A stretch of DNA of 64,000 bases from Petrolisthes cinctipes (GCA_033782935.1 JAWQEG010000524.1:1-64000); one strand, 5' to 3'. Shown: positions 10,493 to 24,036, counted from the stretch's first letter. Made by a program: numbers and translations. The notes: generated by a model not told the origin, from the sequence alone.

Positions 10493-12290
10493 TGGCCGTG
10501 ACACTATGTCGACCTCCCTGCTGCTCCTCTAAGATCATGCCACTACCCTCGTCCAGACAACATCAGTAACATTCACCTCAAACACCTCGGACCACAAGGC
10601 ATACAAGCACTCACCAACATAGCAAACTGCAGCTACTCACACAACACAATACCCAACATCTGGAAACACGGAAACATCATCACTATCCCCAAACCCAACA
10701 AAGACCCCACACTACCCTCATCACACCGTCCCATTACCCTCCTCTGCACCCCCTCCAAGGTTACTGAACGCCTCATCATCAGCCAAATCACACCACACAT
10801 TCCCCTCGCATCCACACAACATGGTCTCAGACCACTACACTCAACAAACACTCTTCTTACAGACCTCACACAAAGAATTTATGATGGCATCAACTCAGAT
10901 AGACCTCCACACAGAACACTCCTAGTCATACTGGACATTAGTAAAGCATTTGATGCCATCCCTCGTCACAACCTCACAAACAAAATATACAACACAAACA
11001 TGCACAACAACACAAAAAGATGGCTAGCCAGCTTCTTGGGAGGAAGAATAGCCCATGTTACACATGCTGGTCAATCATCTAACATAAAAAGCTTCACCAA
11101 CGGCGTCCCCCAAGGCTCAGTACTCTCACCCAGCCTTTTCAACTTATACATGCACGACCTACCAACACCCCAGACACCACAAATACAAGTAGCCTTCTAC
11201 GCAGACGACATAACACTCACATGTACACACAGAAATGCAGACACAGCCACTCACATCCTCCAACCCTACCTCAACACACTCAATGCCTAGTTCATCACAA
11301 ACAGACTTAAAATAGCACCCACCAAATTAACAATCACCCTTCTCACCAACCACAACACCGAACACCGCTACACACCACACCTCACCATAAACAACACACC
11401 TATACCACCCACCCACCCCAAAATACTTGGCATAACATATAACACATCTATGACATTCAAACAACACATCACAACCATCAAAAACAAATGCATGCAAAAA
11501 CTTACCAACACAACATTTGGACACACCAAAGAAACCACAACCACAGTGTACAAACAATATATCCGATCAGTGATGGATTATGCAAGCCCCGCCTGGGCCT
11601 CAAACCTCACTGAGACTCATCTCAACACCCTACAGACCATACAAAACAGAGCCCAAAGAACAATCACAGGCTGCACAGCTACCACACCTACTGACCACTT
11701 ACACCACGAAACCAAAATCCTCAAGATTAAGAACCACCTCGACATGAGAGGCACACAAACACTTGCTGCAGCCTCCAGAAATCCACGCCACCCACTACAC
11801 TACTGTACATGGCAAAACACCCAGAGATGCCAAGAAACATCAAAACAACTCCCAGTACACGATACCATACACAAATACTATTATCTCTTACACCCTGCCC
11901 ACCCAAACCAGTCTCCAAAAACACATCCACACTCAAATCACCCACGAATCCATCACAAAACTCAAAAACAACACCCTACTGCATGGACAGAGTCCACCTG
12001 GCCAGGTTGAGAAGCGGCCATCGTCCGGCTCTTCTGACATATCAAAAGAAACTAAATGGAGCCATCACAGATACCTGCCCAGGATGCAACACAGCACCCC
12101 ATTCTATTAAACACATTATGGAAGACTGCAACGCACACAACGACACTCACCAACAACACAAGATACACTCGCTGAGGGCACTGTGGGAAAGCCCGGTTCA
12201 AGCCATAGCCTTCCTCAGGAGCTCGGGGCTGCTCGGCCAGACAGCTTGAGGAACTTCAACAACAACATTACGTTGCGTAAATGTATTCAT
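10493..12290 (+). mobile_element. 5'-truncated jockey-like non-LTR retrotransposon
   Basis: A degenerate reverse transcriptase can be followed in order: PDNISNIHLKHLGPQGI (about 10550), GNIITIPKPNKD, HRPITLL, LVILDISKAFDAIPRHNL, GVPQGSVLSPSLFNLYMHDL (about 11100) and the catalytic box FYADDITL (about 11195-11220). The thumb-like part (PKILGITYNTSMTFKQHI, YASPAWASNL) and a C-terminal Cys/His segment (CPGCN...HIMEDC, about 12080-12130) follow. A TAG at 11288 and frame changes near 11980 disable it. The 3' end is TTGAGGAACTTCAACAACAAC, a CAA-type tail. Clade assignment (jockey superfamily) is by motif only. Confidence 0.85.
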
Positions 12291-13790
12291 TTTATAGTAT
12301 TTGAAAAAATATCTAAATGTGTGGTGTTGTGTTAAAACTGGAAAATAATCGACACATGTATCACTGCAGGCATCGCACTGCAGTTGTCGTACGGTGCTGT
12401 CTGTCGAAAGTTTGAATTACTGAGATATGTCAGTCGTGATGTAAATTTTACGGCAGGAATTGCTAAATATGAAAACATATTTAATACATGAATATAGGGG
12501 TGCTTAACATCAGGAATGGGAATGAGAACAGAGCGGAGAGAGGGAGTATGGGAGGGTGGGAGTGTTTTAAAGATAGACAATCAAGTTAGTTCTATAATAC
12601 CCACTCCTAAAATCATCCATATTAATAATGGAAATATAGAGACATATTATATAAAGTGATTTTCGAACATAAATATTTACTGCGTGAAAGTTTTACATGA
12701 ACTAAATATCACAGTGAACGATATAGTTAGAAAGGGGGAGGAACGGACAGCATTACGATATTACACAACACTGATAAACTATCTACTTATTAGTCAATTT
12801 GAATCACAGTCTTGTTTATCTATGATCATGTGTTTCTTTTCATAATCATACAAAAAATTACAACCTGATAACCTAGAATCTCTCTCTCTCTCTCATGTGA
12901 ACTTTACTCCTGTCCTCTCGAGCAACTGCTTCAAATAATACTCGAGACAGTGTTTCATATGAAACAGAAACCGAATGCAGAATGTATACCCCACACTGAG
13001 TTTAGTAAAAGTGATTTTTATTCAGGAGACGAAGTATATTTGCAGTCAGTTAACCTTCTCGACATATACAGAACACCAGTTAAACTAATAATTATATAAT
13101 TGATAGTGCTCCTAACAATCTCATATTCATGACAACTTTTTTTTTTTTTTTTTACTTAAGTGTTTATGGGCATAACTTCAACCATGTCTTCAATTTCGAA
13201 TATGTGAGGTTACGAGTTTTAAACTTACTGTTAGTCTACTCTAGTGTTTAATTGTCACTTTACTACTGTAATGGTTTCTGTTTTCATAATACTTGAGACA
13301 TCCTACATTGTATTCATTATTATTAGGTTAAAATTATTAGAATTATTTTAAATATTAATAGTAGTAGTTTCCCTGCAATTTACAAATATGCGCAGTCATC
13401 AATATCATGGTTATTCATATATAGACGTGGGGAGGGTTCAACACCTATTTCTGTTACAAATTCAGGGTAACCATCAACCTCAAAATTTATTATTTTCTTA
13501 TCTACTCTAATATGATTGTGTTGTGGTGACATCTGACAATAAAATAACTGTGGATGAGACCGGGATATTGGGTGTGTGGCTTACTAGAGATGATCGTACG
13601 GCTGGCACCAACGTTTGCCGTGTTACCAGATACGTGGCTAGACCCTATGAGTGTCATGACTTAACGAACTTCGTCAGGCAACTGTACCACTGGAAAGGCC
13701 TAGGCTAGAACTATGGGATTGACTGTAGTAATACTGACTCTAGCCTGCTTGGGATGGTGGGTGGAGCTTAGACCACTCCATAATCCCCTC
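12291..13790. other. Intergenic DNA without recognised genes
   Basis: AT-rich, with a short (CT)n at 12880-12895 and a poly-T run at 13137-13153. A plus-strand ORF at 13523-13708 has no recognisable domain, and I do not support it as a gene. Confidence 0.5.
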
Positions 13791-14000
13791 CCATTTTGAA
13801 ATTAGCCTGACCTTTCCTGACCTAACCTAGACCTCAGCAGACTACTGGGACCTAACCGGGGCAAACTACTGGGACTTAACCAGGGCAAACTGCTGGAACC
13901 TGAACAGGGTAAACTACCGGGACCTGACCGGGGCAAACTACCGGGACCTAGCCGGATGTGGCAACATTGCTACAAAACAGCAATATACTAGATAAATACC
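13791..14000 (-). mobile_element. Truncated CCGGTAG-family MITE with expanded 24-bp units
   Basis: Reverse-oriented copy. It has AATTAGCCTGACC and CCTAACCTAGACC, then five consecutive units of 24 bp (type ACTACCGGGACCTAACCGGG, about 13838-13960), then CCGGATGTGGCAACATTGCT and a terminal CAATATACTAGATAAATACC. The opposite terminal inverted repeat is missing. Confidence 0.75.
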
Positions 14001-14088
14001 AAAATTCTGGTTTGGGGTTTCAAATTTTCAGCAAGCATAATTACTGCAATGAAATTTAGGGGTCTGAGCATCTGCGCAGCTTCGGTCA

Positions 14089-14145
14089 ACACAGACTTGG
14101 GACTGCTCGGCCAGACAGTCTGAGGAACTACAACAACAACTGCAA
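14089..14145 (+). mobile_element. 3'-terminal stub of the jockey-like LINE
   Basis: GGGACTGCTCGGCCAGACAG and GAGGAACTACAACAACAAC repeat the last bases of the LINE ending near 12290. This is a very short, severely 5'-truncated insertion. Confidence 0.7.
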
Positions 14146-14534
14146 TGAAAAATGGGAAACCAAAGCAACATTTCATCTAACAACTTAACCTGGATCGAGG
14201 TATTGTTTGGTCCTAACCAGAGCATCCTTCCATTTTTAGGATCCTGATAATACTGTATATATAAAACTCCAAAAATCTTGTGAAATATATGGGATGTAAC
14301 GAGGCCCAGCACTAAAGTGCATCAATAGCAGATGGACCAAATGAGACCTCTGCTCCACTTGTCGACATCCATGGATAGTCATCATTAAATAACAAAGGCA
14401 AATATTATAAAATGCTATTAAATTCCCCAACCCAAAACTCCCCATGATTATTGGTTAGGTGGGTGGGGGCTGCCTCAAACAAAATAATTCATATCAAGAA
14501 AATCAAGGTCAAAATCATTCCCCTCACAGTATAA

Positions 14535-14925
14535 ACAACAAAACAACCTCAATTGACACTTACCTTATCATCTAGGTGTGTAATGACTTGTTGTTATGGT
14601 TATTTTTGAAGTTAAATGTGTGGAAGCCGGGTTACCTGTTGTTTCCTCCATGACAGCTGTTTTGTTTTGGTCTTAGTCCCAGGTTTGTGTGTCTCACTCT
14701 CGGGACAGTATTAATTCACACTCCAATTTCATTACTCATCAATGTATTTGTTATTTTATACAAACTTTATTTAAATTCTTGCCTTAAAGTAACGATACTT
14801 ATCATCAATTAAATCTTTCTTATATATAGTTATGATGAAGGTGTACAGTCCTTTAAATAAGATGCACAAGTTTGTTTAATAAAAATAGCGTTCTTTCAAA
14901 ACAATAAATGTCTCTTGACGAAATA
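14535..14925 (-). repeat. Segmental repeat, inverted copy of 5570-6035
   Basis: Reverse complement of the block at 5570-6035, with long identical words in 14545-14705 and weaker similarity up to about 14925. It lies directly downstream of the MARVEL gene stop codon (14995), so it may include that gene's 3' UTR. Confidence 0.7.
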
Positions 14926-14994
14926 TTGAATACTCACGAAATACAACATAGTATTATGAATATATAAATTATATGAACAAAACTCATCAGTTAG

Positions 14995-15789
14995 TTAATT
15001 AGGTAAGTCGGTGTGGCCCATGGCTTGGTATGCAAAAAATAGATCGACCCCGTAGAAGATGGAGTTGATGAGGCAGAATGAGGCGACTGTCTTGCCTGCA
15101 TCTGTGAAGGGAAGGTCCATACCGGGATGTGTACAGAAGGTGTGTAGGAGGATACCACCGGCAGACACCATGAAGCACGACACCACACCGTTGTACATCA
15201 CTTCCTGAGAGAGAGAGAGAGAGAGTTAAATTGGTTTTTGACGGTTTGACCCCCTTTTAATAAACAAATAAAAAGAAAAAAACAAGTTAAGTGACTGATA
15301 AACAAACATTCAAATACCAAGCCAAATGTAAGTTAGGTCATGACTGACTGACCAGCGGAGTCTGCTGGACGTGTCTGGAGTAGCCGAGGAAGTAGGTGAC
15401 GAAGAAGAGGGGCGTGATTACCATGGATATCATCAACACTCCGGCACAAAAGAAGCTACGGTGGTGTGAGAAACCGTAGAGGAAGTCCTTCGTGCCTTCC
15501 CCAACGCACAGGGTGATGATGGTCAGGGCCTGGTGGGTGGATGGATGGATGCACAGTGTATATATTTATAGGAGTATATACACTGTGAATGGATGGGTGT
15601 GTGGACGGATGGGTTGATGGATTGGTTGGATTGATTGATTGAAAAAAATATATATATTTGTTAGATTCCACACTGCCTAGACCGAAAAGCCTGCAGTCAC
15701 AATCACCCAGAATTTGATTTACTCACAATCTCACACAGTTTGAAGAATCCCGTGGGAGTTCTGACAATATCAAGCTGAAACTGTATCAT
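14995..15789 (-). CDS. MARVEL-type four-helix membrane protein
   Basis: Small tetraspan membrane protein of the MARVEL/CKLF-MAL type; family members act in vesicle traffic and membrane apposition. Exons on the minus strand: 15727-15789 (start ATG at 15789), 15353-15529, 14995-15204 (stop TAA). These give 21+59+69 = 149 residues, and all junctions are phase 0 with consensus GT/AG. The start of the protein has RTPTGFFKLCEI, a signature of the first MARVEL helix. Helices are roughly residues 14-31, 48-70, 83-103 and 112-134 (FFCAGVLMISMVITPLFF and VSCFMVSAGGILLHTF are clear). There is a Cys in three of the four helices. The start is uncertain: an alternative acceptor just before CTTGATATT (15774) would put the first codons in an unseen upstream exon. 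A (GA)n tract at 15206-15225 serves as the polypyrimidine tract of the last intron. The family is likely; the exact orthologue is unknown. Confidence 0.7.
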
Positions 15790-17329
15790 GTTTATATTGT
15801 CAGACACTTAGTTAACTCTTCCCAGGTTTGGCGGCAATTCCAGTAACACAAATCTAATTATATCCAGTATTGTGTCCCGCGCGAGGGTAATTTTGGTGCT
15901 TTGGGGGGTCCTCTTTCACGGTCGCTCACGAAAGAACATAAAAACGAAAACACACATAAACGAAAGAATTGGGGACTGTTGTGTGACTCTAGACAAAACC
16001 CTATGTTGATTCTATTGAAGACTAAATTTTACAATGGCTATGATAATGTGTGGCTGAAACAGTGACTGAAGTGCATTTGCAGTTAGGGGGAAAATTAACT
16101 AAACACATGACAGCCACTATGAAGTCGGTTAGCTCTTGCTCTCACACTATATATTTAGAACTGAAATGGACGGGAATGGAAGTACTGTAATGCAAACCAC
16201 TGATCGCGCCGAGGTTTCTATAGAGTATAACTAGAAAGGAAACGTACGGACCTTTGTTTTCAGCGTTCGATATGTAGCACAAACAGACAACTTCCTCTTC
16301 TGATAATACAACAAAGCTGTACTACTTTCAACTATCCCGCTATATAATAATGTCAAAGGACAGGCAAATCTAAGACTGTGCACTGTACTTTAATTTTAAG
16401 CTTGATGATATAACATGACATAAAGCGTTGGGAAGGAAGGTGAAGACATAGCCATTACAGGTATCGGGAAGAAAACGTATTATTGTGTGTGTTATCAGTC
16501 TAGTCGCCTCAACGCCCACAAGATATCACACACGCCGGCCCCCTCCATCGATGATTTTACACGTGTACTGTGCACCTGTCACCACATAACATGATCAGAC
16601 ATTGTAATAACCAGTTGAAACAATAGACAAAATATATATATAAACTGTTGTCTTCTCATCATTAATTGGTAGATCAACAAACAATATTTACAACCATAAA
16701 ATACTATACTGCGCTAAACCGGAAACCTTAAAATATTGACACAAGATCCATTTCGTATTTATGTATGAACGTCGAAGGACAAATTTCAGCTTAGATGTTA
16801 GGTGGCCTAAATTCAATGTTAAAATATAGCTTTAGGAGTTACGGTGGCAGGCTAATTGTGAGGAAGACAGAATAGGGGATGGGTGGCGAGCGAAAGTATC
16901 TACCAGTGATTTTGATAAACTTTTGTCTCCCCGTGTGTGTTTTGTCGTTGGGCGTCTGTTGTGTTCCACGTCTTTCTGCCGCAGTAACCTCGCGCGTCAT
17001 GATGCATGCATCCATCAGAATGCCAGAATATAAACCATTAATTCAAATAAGTTTCTCCAAGAACACCATCATCATTACCATCTTCCGCTTAAATATTGGT
17101 TAGTTCGCGATGCTCCCCTTAGCCCTCTCCATTACACGACTTTGCAGGAAAAATACGTGTTGTAACCCTCCCACCCCCCTTAATGATAGCTTTCCTTTTA
17201 CCGGGGCAGTGTTACAGAAAATGGGAGCAGGTTAGAGATCGTTCCTCTCGGCTGGTTGAAAACACAATAGTCTGAAATTTCTGACCGACAGACGGCCAGT
17301 TTAGTTGGGTCCAGTAAGCCTGAGAGAAG
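15790..17329. other. Intergenic or upstream region of the MARVEL gene
   Basis: No exon recognised on either strand. If the MARVEL gene has a 5' non-coding exon or a promoter in this window, it is expected here; nothing specific could be located. Confidence 0.4.
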
Positions 17330-17930
17330 GTGGGTAGGTAGGTGATAGTGGTGATGGTGGTGTGATGAGTTAATTATGGTGACTGCATGGTTATTACTGT
17401 TAATGTGTGTATTGTAGTGGTGATGACTGTGTGTGAGGTGAGATGGTTTTAGCAGTGACTACAATTTATAGGTGGTGGTGATATTTGGTATAGTGACTGT
17501 GATGAATAGTGGGGTAGGTGGTGGTGATATCTGCATGGTATTGACTGTGATTACATATAATGGTGGTGGTGTTGATATGTGGTTAGTGAATAGTGGTGAT
17601 GGTGATAATGGTGTCTATCTCACCGTAAGTAAAATGAACTAAGTTGGTTAATGGTTGGTGAAGGGTGAAGGTGGTACGTGAATTATGTGAGGTTGTGTAA
17701 ATAATAATGATGATGATGGTGGGAGTGTGTGATGTATGTTGCTAGTTGTGGTGGGGGTAGTAGTGGTTGTGGTGGTAGGAGTTGTGGTTATGGTGGTGGT
17801 AGTCGTGGTAGAGGTGAATTAAGTGGACTTGTGATGATGCTGTGATGAATGTGATGTATGTTAGTAGTAGTAATAATAGTAGTAATAGTAGTAGTTGTTG
17901 TTGTTGTTGTTGTGGTGGTAGTGGTTACGG
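17330..17930. repeat. Imperfect GTG/GAT/GTT-rich simple-sequence region
   Basis: Purine/T-biased imperfect trinucleotide repeats (GGTGGTGAT, GTGGTGGTA, then TAGTAGTAG and GTTGTTGTTG) over about 600 bp. ORFs reading it give low-complexity Thr or Ile runs and are not genes. Confidence 0.8.
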
Positions 17931-18179
17931 ACAGTAATTTAAATTGAAAAAAAGAAGTGGTAGTTGACAAGAAAAATGGCGCACGCGATGATAGTGATAA
18001 GGAAAAGTGGTACAGTGCGATAGATATGGAATCCTAATTACTCGAATATAAACGATCATTACTGTATATTGGCACACGAAACAAGAAAAAATGACAGCTG
18101 AGATAAATGCGACAGATAACAGATAAACAAAGGAAGAATAGATTGAGGAGAGACGGATTTTCGAATAGTAGTAAAGAAT

Positions 18180-18181
<2 letters not shown>

Positions 18182-18223
<42 letters not shown>
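18182..18223. repeat. (GA)n microsatellite
   Basis: About 21 uninterrupted GA units; a short (CA)n follows at 18254-18272. Confidence 0.95.
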
Positions 18224-18226
<3 letters not shown>

Positions 18227-18390
18227 TTATATTGTACCTATAAACCGGTCACAACACACACACACACACACAAAGACAGATAGTAGAAAAGTACCGTCAT
18301 TCTTCCACACACTACTTTCGCTTTCCCCATTCATTGGACTATATTTTCTATCACTCCAATCACAATCACAATATCTAGCTTTCTACAATC

Positions 18391-18454
<64 letters not shown>
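18391..18454. repeat. (CT)n microsatellite
   Basis: About 30 CT units, 70 bp upstream of the acceptor of the exon carrying the start of the large low-complexity gene. Confidence 0.95.
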
Positions 18455-18457
<3 letters not shown>

Positions 18458-18533
18458 GTCAGTATTCATCTGCAGGATTAAAATTAAATACTTCTAAATA
18501 GCTTCTACTGTTTTTCTTTTCAGTCTCTCCAAT

Positions 18534-21500
18534 ATGGATGAAGGAAGAGGTATGGAAGTGGAAGGAGGAAAAGGACGAAGAAAAAAGCAAGAAACACCCA
18601 CAGGAGGAAGAGAAGAAATAAAAAAATACAGAAACAAACCTACCAACAAAACAGAGACACAAGGAAATCTGACCAAAGTACTGTCACTTATAATAATACT
18701 TGCCGGTCCAAGCCTGGGTCTGCCGTTGGATCACAGTGATTCACAGCACTCAGTGGGTCAACGATCACCACCAACCCAAGGAGTCAACCCGAGTTCAGAC
18801 AGGAGACCCAACAGGCAAACTACTGCAACTTTACTGACATCTGATGAGGAAGATTTACACGTCAGCAGTAGTCAGGTTAGTTTGTATCACTTGTAACCAT
18901 CATAACCTTTACAGCAGGAGAACTCATCTGTGGAACTTTGGTTGGGCTGTATGCAAAAATAGTGGTGGAGTTAACGATGGCATGGTAAAAGTACGATGGT
19001 TCCGCACAGTATAGTTTGTCTATGTGGCCGAACCGGAATCACGCCTATTGCCACGAATGTTCTTGCATACAGCCCTTTATGTACTGAACTTAGGAAGCTA
19101 CAGAGACAAGAAATACAAGATAAATAAGAATATGAGAAGCATTGCACAAGCATCTTAGGTGGTAGGATAATTACACCTGTCCAGTCAGTGATGTCCCACT
19201 TAAGTATAAAAGAAGTGGCTGAACTTAAAGGGAGGCCAACATCTTGAAGATTCCAAGCATGATTGAAAACTCTAAATAAAAAATTGCAATAAAATTTATA
19301 TATGCTTTAAATTTATTAAAGCCTGACTTCATTTGCTGTCACTTTAATTACACTGGGACCAGACACATCTTAATCATATCTTGGCAAATGTCTCAAAATA
19401 ATTTTCTTGCTGATGCATGATGCTGATTCTTCTCTTGCAGACTCAACCATTCTCTTTGGCAAGTCATCCCCCAAGAGGCTTCCTGAGGTCTGGTATAGGG
19501 AGAAGCATCCTTGGTGGCAATCTAGGAGGTTTTGGGGGTCTGGCGGGCTTTGGGTCATCTGCATCATTCTTTCCAACTATTGGTATTCCTGTTGGAGGCC
19601 AGACATCCTTCCTGCCCTTCTCCCCAGGTTCCCTCAGTCTGGGTAACCTGTCTCCTGTAACTTCAGTGTCTGGTACAGGATATGGACGAGGTCTTCAATT
19701 GGGCTACTATGGCAGTCAGGGGGCATACATACCTCACAGTTTTCCTCTTCTGCCACAAACGTTCAATAAGAAGCCAGACACCTTTTTACATGGCGTCAAA
19801 ATAAATACAAGGGACTTCTCTATTCCAGGGCTGCAAACATCAAACCCATACCAGTCTGACTTCAAGGTAGCCAGTCAGAATCCTTCTACATATGTCTCCT
19901 TGCAGTCATCCAAGGACAGATTTAGGGAGCTGGAGGCAGAGGTTGTGAAGGAATTGGATATGAATGAGGCAGACTTGACCCTGGAGCAGAGAGAAACCAA
20001 AAGAATTTACGAGTCTCTATCAGGGATTCTCAGAGACGGGGAAAACAGTGGAGACTTGGCTGAACCGCACACGTCAATGGGATACACCGATGCATCCCGG
20101 ACAGTGGAACCCAAGATAGCACTTCATGAAAATTCCAAACACAGAATAGTAGTTCAAGGAGGACACCCTGTGGTAGCGACTTCCACTGTACTGAGGGAAA
20201 AGATTCCAGATATCACGCAAGCAGTGTCATGGTCTCCAAAGAGTCAGCCTGTGTCACATTCCTCTTTCTCCCTGTCCTTCCCAACCCAATCCTCTTCCTC
20301 TCTGCCTTCCTCATCACAGTCTCCAGAGCTACTATCTTCCTTTAAGACCACATTTGAAACAATCACACCAAGACCAGCAGACCAGAACACCAAAACAAGG
20401 TTACATCCATACCTGCTCAATGGAGAAAACATACAGTCATCTCACAATGTCTTCAGTCCTGAGATTCCACATCCTATCAGCATCAATTCCCAACAAGTGC
20501 TGAGACAGGAAGCACCTTATTCTGGGGGGCACCTTCTGGTAACAGACAGCCCACCAGAGTTTGCCATAAGCTCAGGATCCCTCAGTGAGCCTAAGATTAG
20601 AGGGCCTCACATTGCAAGTTACCAGAACAAGAACATTCCACTGTCAACGTCCCTAGATTTCCAAGAATCCAAAGATGGACCAGACTCTGTGTCCAGACCA
20701 CAGGCACAGTCCCAGGATGTACATAAAGGGTTCCTGCTCAAGTCTCCCACTGCTGAAGAAGAAACTAAGCTTATCAAGGACCATTTCCTTTCTGGATCAC
20801 ACCAACAGGTAAAACCAGACACTAGTGACAATGATGAAGACAATCTCAGAACATCACATAACTTCAGAGGTCACTTCCAAATTGTGTCAGATAAGAGGCC
20901 AAAATCAGACAGTAGTGACAATGACAACACACCTGAGAGACCATTTTCCCACATACATGTACAATCTATGTCAGACCATCAGAAAATGCTACACACTGGT
21001 GAAGAGCAGGAAGATGAACTCGAGGCACCATTTTCCCTTCACTTCAAACTCAATGTGAACCTACACAGCAAACTAGACCGAACACTGACTAAGATGCTGG
21101 TAGATTCAAACCAAACCCTTCACTCAGGGCAATCTCTCCCTCCACATGAACCACCCAGACACAGACAACAACAAACACCATACTGGGTGCAGGATATACC
21201 AAACCCAGACAACCCCACTGGGAAAATTTTCTCCTCAGACCGAAAGACCACACTCCCTCTCCTCCGCCCGCTGCCACTCCCTCCACCACCACCACCTACA
21301 TTACACTCCAATAATGAGACCCTCCCCACCCTGGACATGAGGGATATAGATGGGTCTGGAAGGGGACAGGAAGAATCGAGGGATGGAATTGATACGAGTC
21401 AATTTTTATCATCGTCTGAGCAACCGGAATCCAATTCAGACTTAAGTATGGATCTCTCTTTTACTCATCATTCTTCCTTGTCTCCTCCTACTCCAGCTCC

Positions 21501-24036
21501 TCTTCACTCATCAATTCCTCCTTCCTCTTCTTTTCTTCCTCCTCCTCTCCTTTCTTTTGCCTCTTTGGCACCTCCTCCTTCCTCTCCTTCTCTTCACTCA
21601 TCCAACCATTTTCCTTCTCATTCTACTCCCACTCCTCTTTCAAGTCCTATTTTTTCTCCCTCTCCTCTCCTTATCACATCACCTCTACCACTATCACTCC
21701 ATAACTCCACCTCAACCTTCTCTACCCCAGTCCTAAATATCTCATCATTTAACTCCCACATTCTTAAACAATCACCATTAACACCACCACCATCCATATT
21801 ATCACACTCACCCACACTCTCAATCCAACCCAATTCATCATCATCTCACACACAAGCACCAACTCTATCCTCACCACTATTTACACCATTACTCACAACA
21901 CTAGCACCCTCGCCCTCAGATCTATCTCTCAAACCATCACCACATCTAACAATGCCATCTACACCTTCACTATCACTTATTACAACCTCCTTACCACCAT
22001 CATTCACACCCTCCCCCTCACTCTTGACCAACGACACTGCACTTTCCCACATCCAATCCCGAAAGCCACCCCACCCCTCCAGGATTCGGCTGAAAATACG
22101 AAAAATCTTGGGCCAACACAAGGGGGTCACCAGTCTACCTAAATCTGATGATGAAAGCGAGGACGGAGAAAGCTGGATGAGATGGGAGGAAGGAGAAAGA
22201 AGCATGATTGGACTAGGTGTTGAAGATCAATTTGGAGAGAAAGGAGGAGAAAATATTTCTGATAAAGACGAAAACAGGGAGAACCATGGAAGAGAAACAT
22301 CCAAGACGGAAAGAAACAAAGGAAGTGAAAAGGATGAAAGAGAAGAATGCGAGACAAAAATAAAGGAAGAAATTAAAGAGGAAAGGAATGAAGATCATGA
22401 GACAGGAGTAAGTAAACAAATCAGAGAGCAGAAAGAATTAGGATCTGAAACAGGACAAATCATTGGAGAGACGGAGGAAAGGGAAATATCCAGGCCAGGA
22501 GCAAGTGCAGAGATGGGTGAGCGAGAAGAATCAGAGTCAGGATGGACAAACGAAGAGAGGGAACGTGAACAAACATCATCTGAGACAGAAGCAACAGAAG
22601 GAGATGAGGAGAAGGATGAGAGAGAAGGGTCTGAAATTGGAGGAAAACAAGTAAGTGAATTGGAGTGGAATGGAAGGGAAAAGTTTGAGACTGGAGAAAC
22701 AAAACAAAGCGAAGAGACTCAAGGGAGAGAAAAACTAATGACGGATGGAAAGAGTGAAGTGAGGAATCAGTGGGATGATGCATTAATATTAGAAAGAGTT
22801 GGAGAGATAAAGGGAAATAAAGAACTGATGAATAACAATAACAGAGAGAAACGGCTGAGACCGAGTAAGAGAAGAGGAGGGGGAATAATACGAGGAAGGG
22901 TGAGAGGATTTTTCGAATCAAGGAGGAGAGAGCAAATTGATAATAGGAGGAAAACAACTGAAAGTGAAAGAGGTACAGGAAAGATGAGTAACCGAACAAG
23001 GCTTGATGAAGTAAGTTGGGGAGGAAGAGGAAGAGAAGAAGAGAGAGAAACGTCGTACAGAAGTGGACAGAAAGTAGGGAAAACAATACCATGGAGAAAG
23101 AGAGATCAAATGGGGCATTCTCCATTTACTTCTTATCCAATTTCTGCCCATGTTACAAATTCTTCCTCATTCGCTCTTTCTCCTTCACGTCTTTCAATTG
23201 ATTTGTCCTCTACCCCTCCTTCTTCTCTTCCTCCTCTTTCATCATTTTCCTCTATTCTTGATGTTTCTTCATCTGCTCTTATTCCTTCATCAACTACCCC
23301 TCCTCCTCCTCCTCTTCCTTTTTTCTCTACTGTTCTTCCTCCTTCTTCAAGTTCACCTCCCCTTTCTTCTATTACTCTTTCTCCTAATTCTATTTCCACT
23401 GCTCCTTCTTCTTCTTCAAGTTCACCTCCTGTTTTATCTACTCCTATTTCTCTTTTCTCTACTCCTTCTATTTCTCTTTCCTCTGCTCCACCTCCTCCTC
23501 TTGCCAGCTTCTTTGATAGTCCAGATCAAATAAATACATCAGAAGAGGGAGAAAAAGAAGCTCCACCATTAACAAAACAAATATCGTCCACTGGTAAACT
23601 ATCACAACCAACCACAACAGTACCACAATCCACCTCAGCTGTTCCACAATTCACACCAAAACTAACACCATCCACCTCAGTGCTACTACAATTTACCCAA
23701 AAACTACCACAATCCACCCCAATGCTACCACAATCAACCCCAATGCTACCACAATCCACCCCAACAATGCCACAATCCACCCCAACAGTACCACAATTCA
23801 CCTCAATACTACCACAATCCACCCCACCAGTACCATCATCCACCCCAAAACAACTATCATTTACCTCAAAACAACCATCACTTAACTCAAAACCACTACC
23901 ACCCACACAAACCCAAGCAACCCCCATAAGCACCACACCTCTACCATCAACAACAACAACAGAATCATCAGCACAAAAATCACCTCCCAAGGAACGTAAA
24001 CTCGTTATCCATTCAGCTGGCTTCATACTTGGATAG
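18534..24036 (+). CDS. Giant low-complexity Ser/Thr/Pro-rich protein, unknown family
   Basis: Two coding exons: 18534-18875 (ATG at 18534, ten bases after a strong TTTTCTTTTCAG acceptor) and 19441-24036 (acceptor TTCTCTTGCAG, stop TAG). They join in phase 0, giving about 1645 residues. The single 4.6-kb exon with no stop is the main evidence for coding. Order of regions: a basic N-terminus (1-48); one hydrophobic segment (about 49-63, VLSLIIILAGPSLGLP), so a signal-anchor or late signal peptide; a Gly/Phe-rich patch (GGNLGGFGGLAGFG); a long polar region; a Ser/Pro/Thr mucin-like block (21480-22070); a highly charged Glu/Lys/Arg block (22130-23100); a second Ser/Pro block (23150-23510); and a Thr/Pro/Gln block with tandem LPQSTP units (23580-23960). 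It ends KLVIHSAGFILG. It may be a secreted or membrane-tethered matrix, cuticle or mucin-like protein. That is inference from composition only; no known domain was recognised. Confidence 0.75.

Noticed and set aside
22460..23125. 221-residue minus-strand ORF
   Set aside because: Shadow of the Glu/Arg-rich region of the large plus-strand gene.
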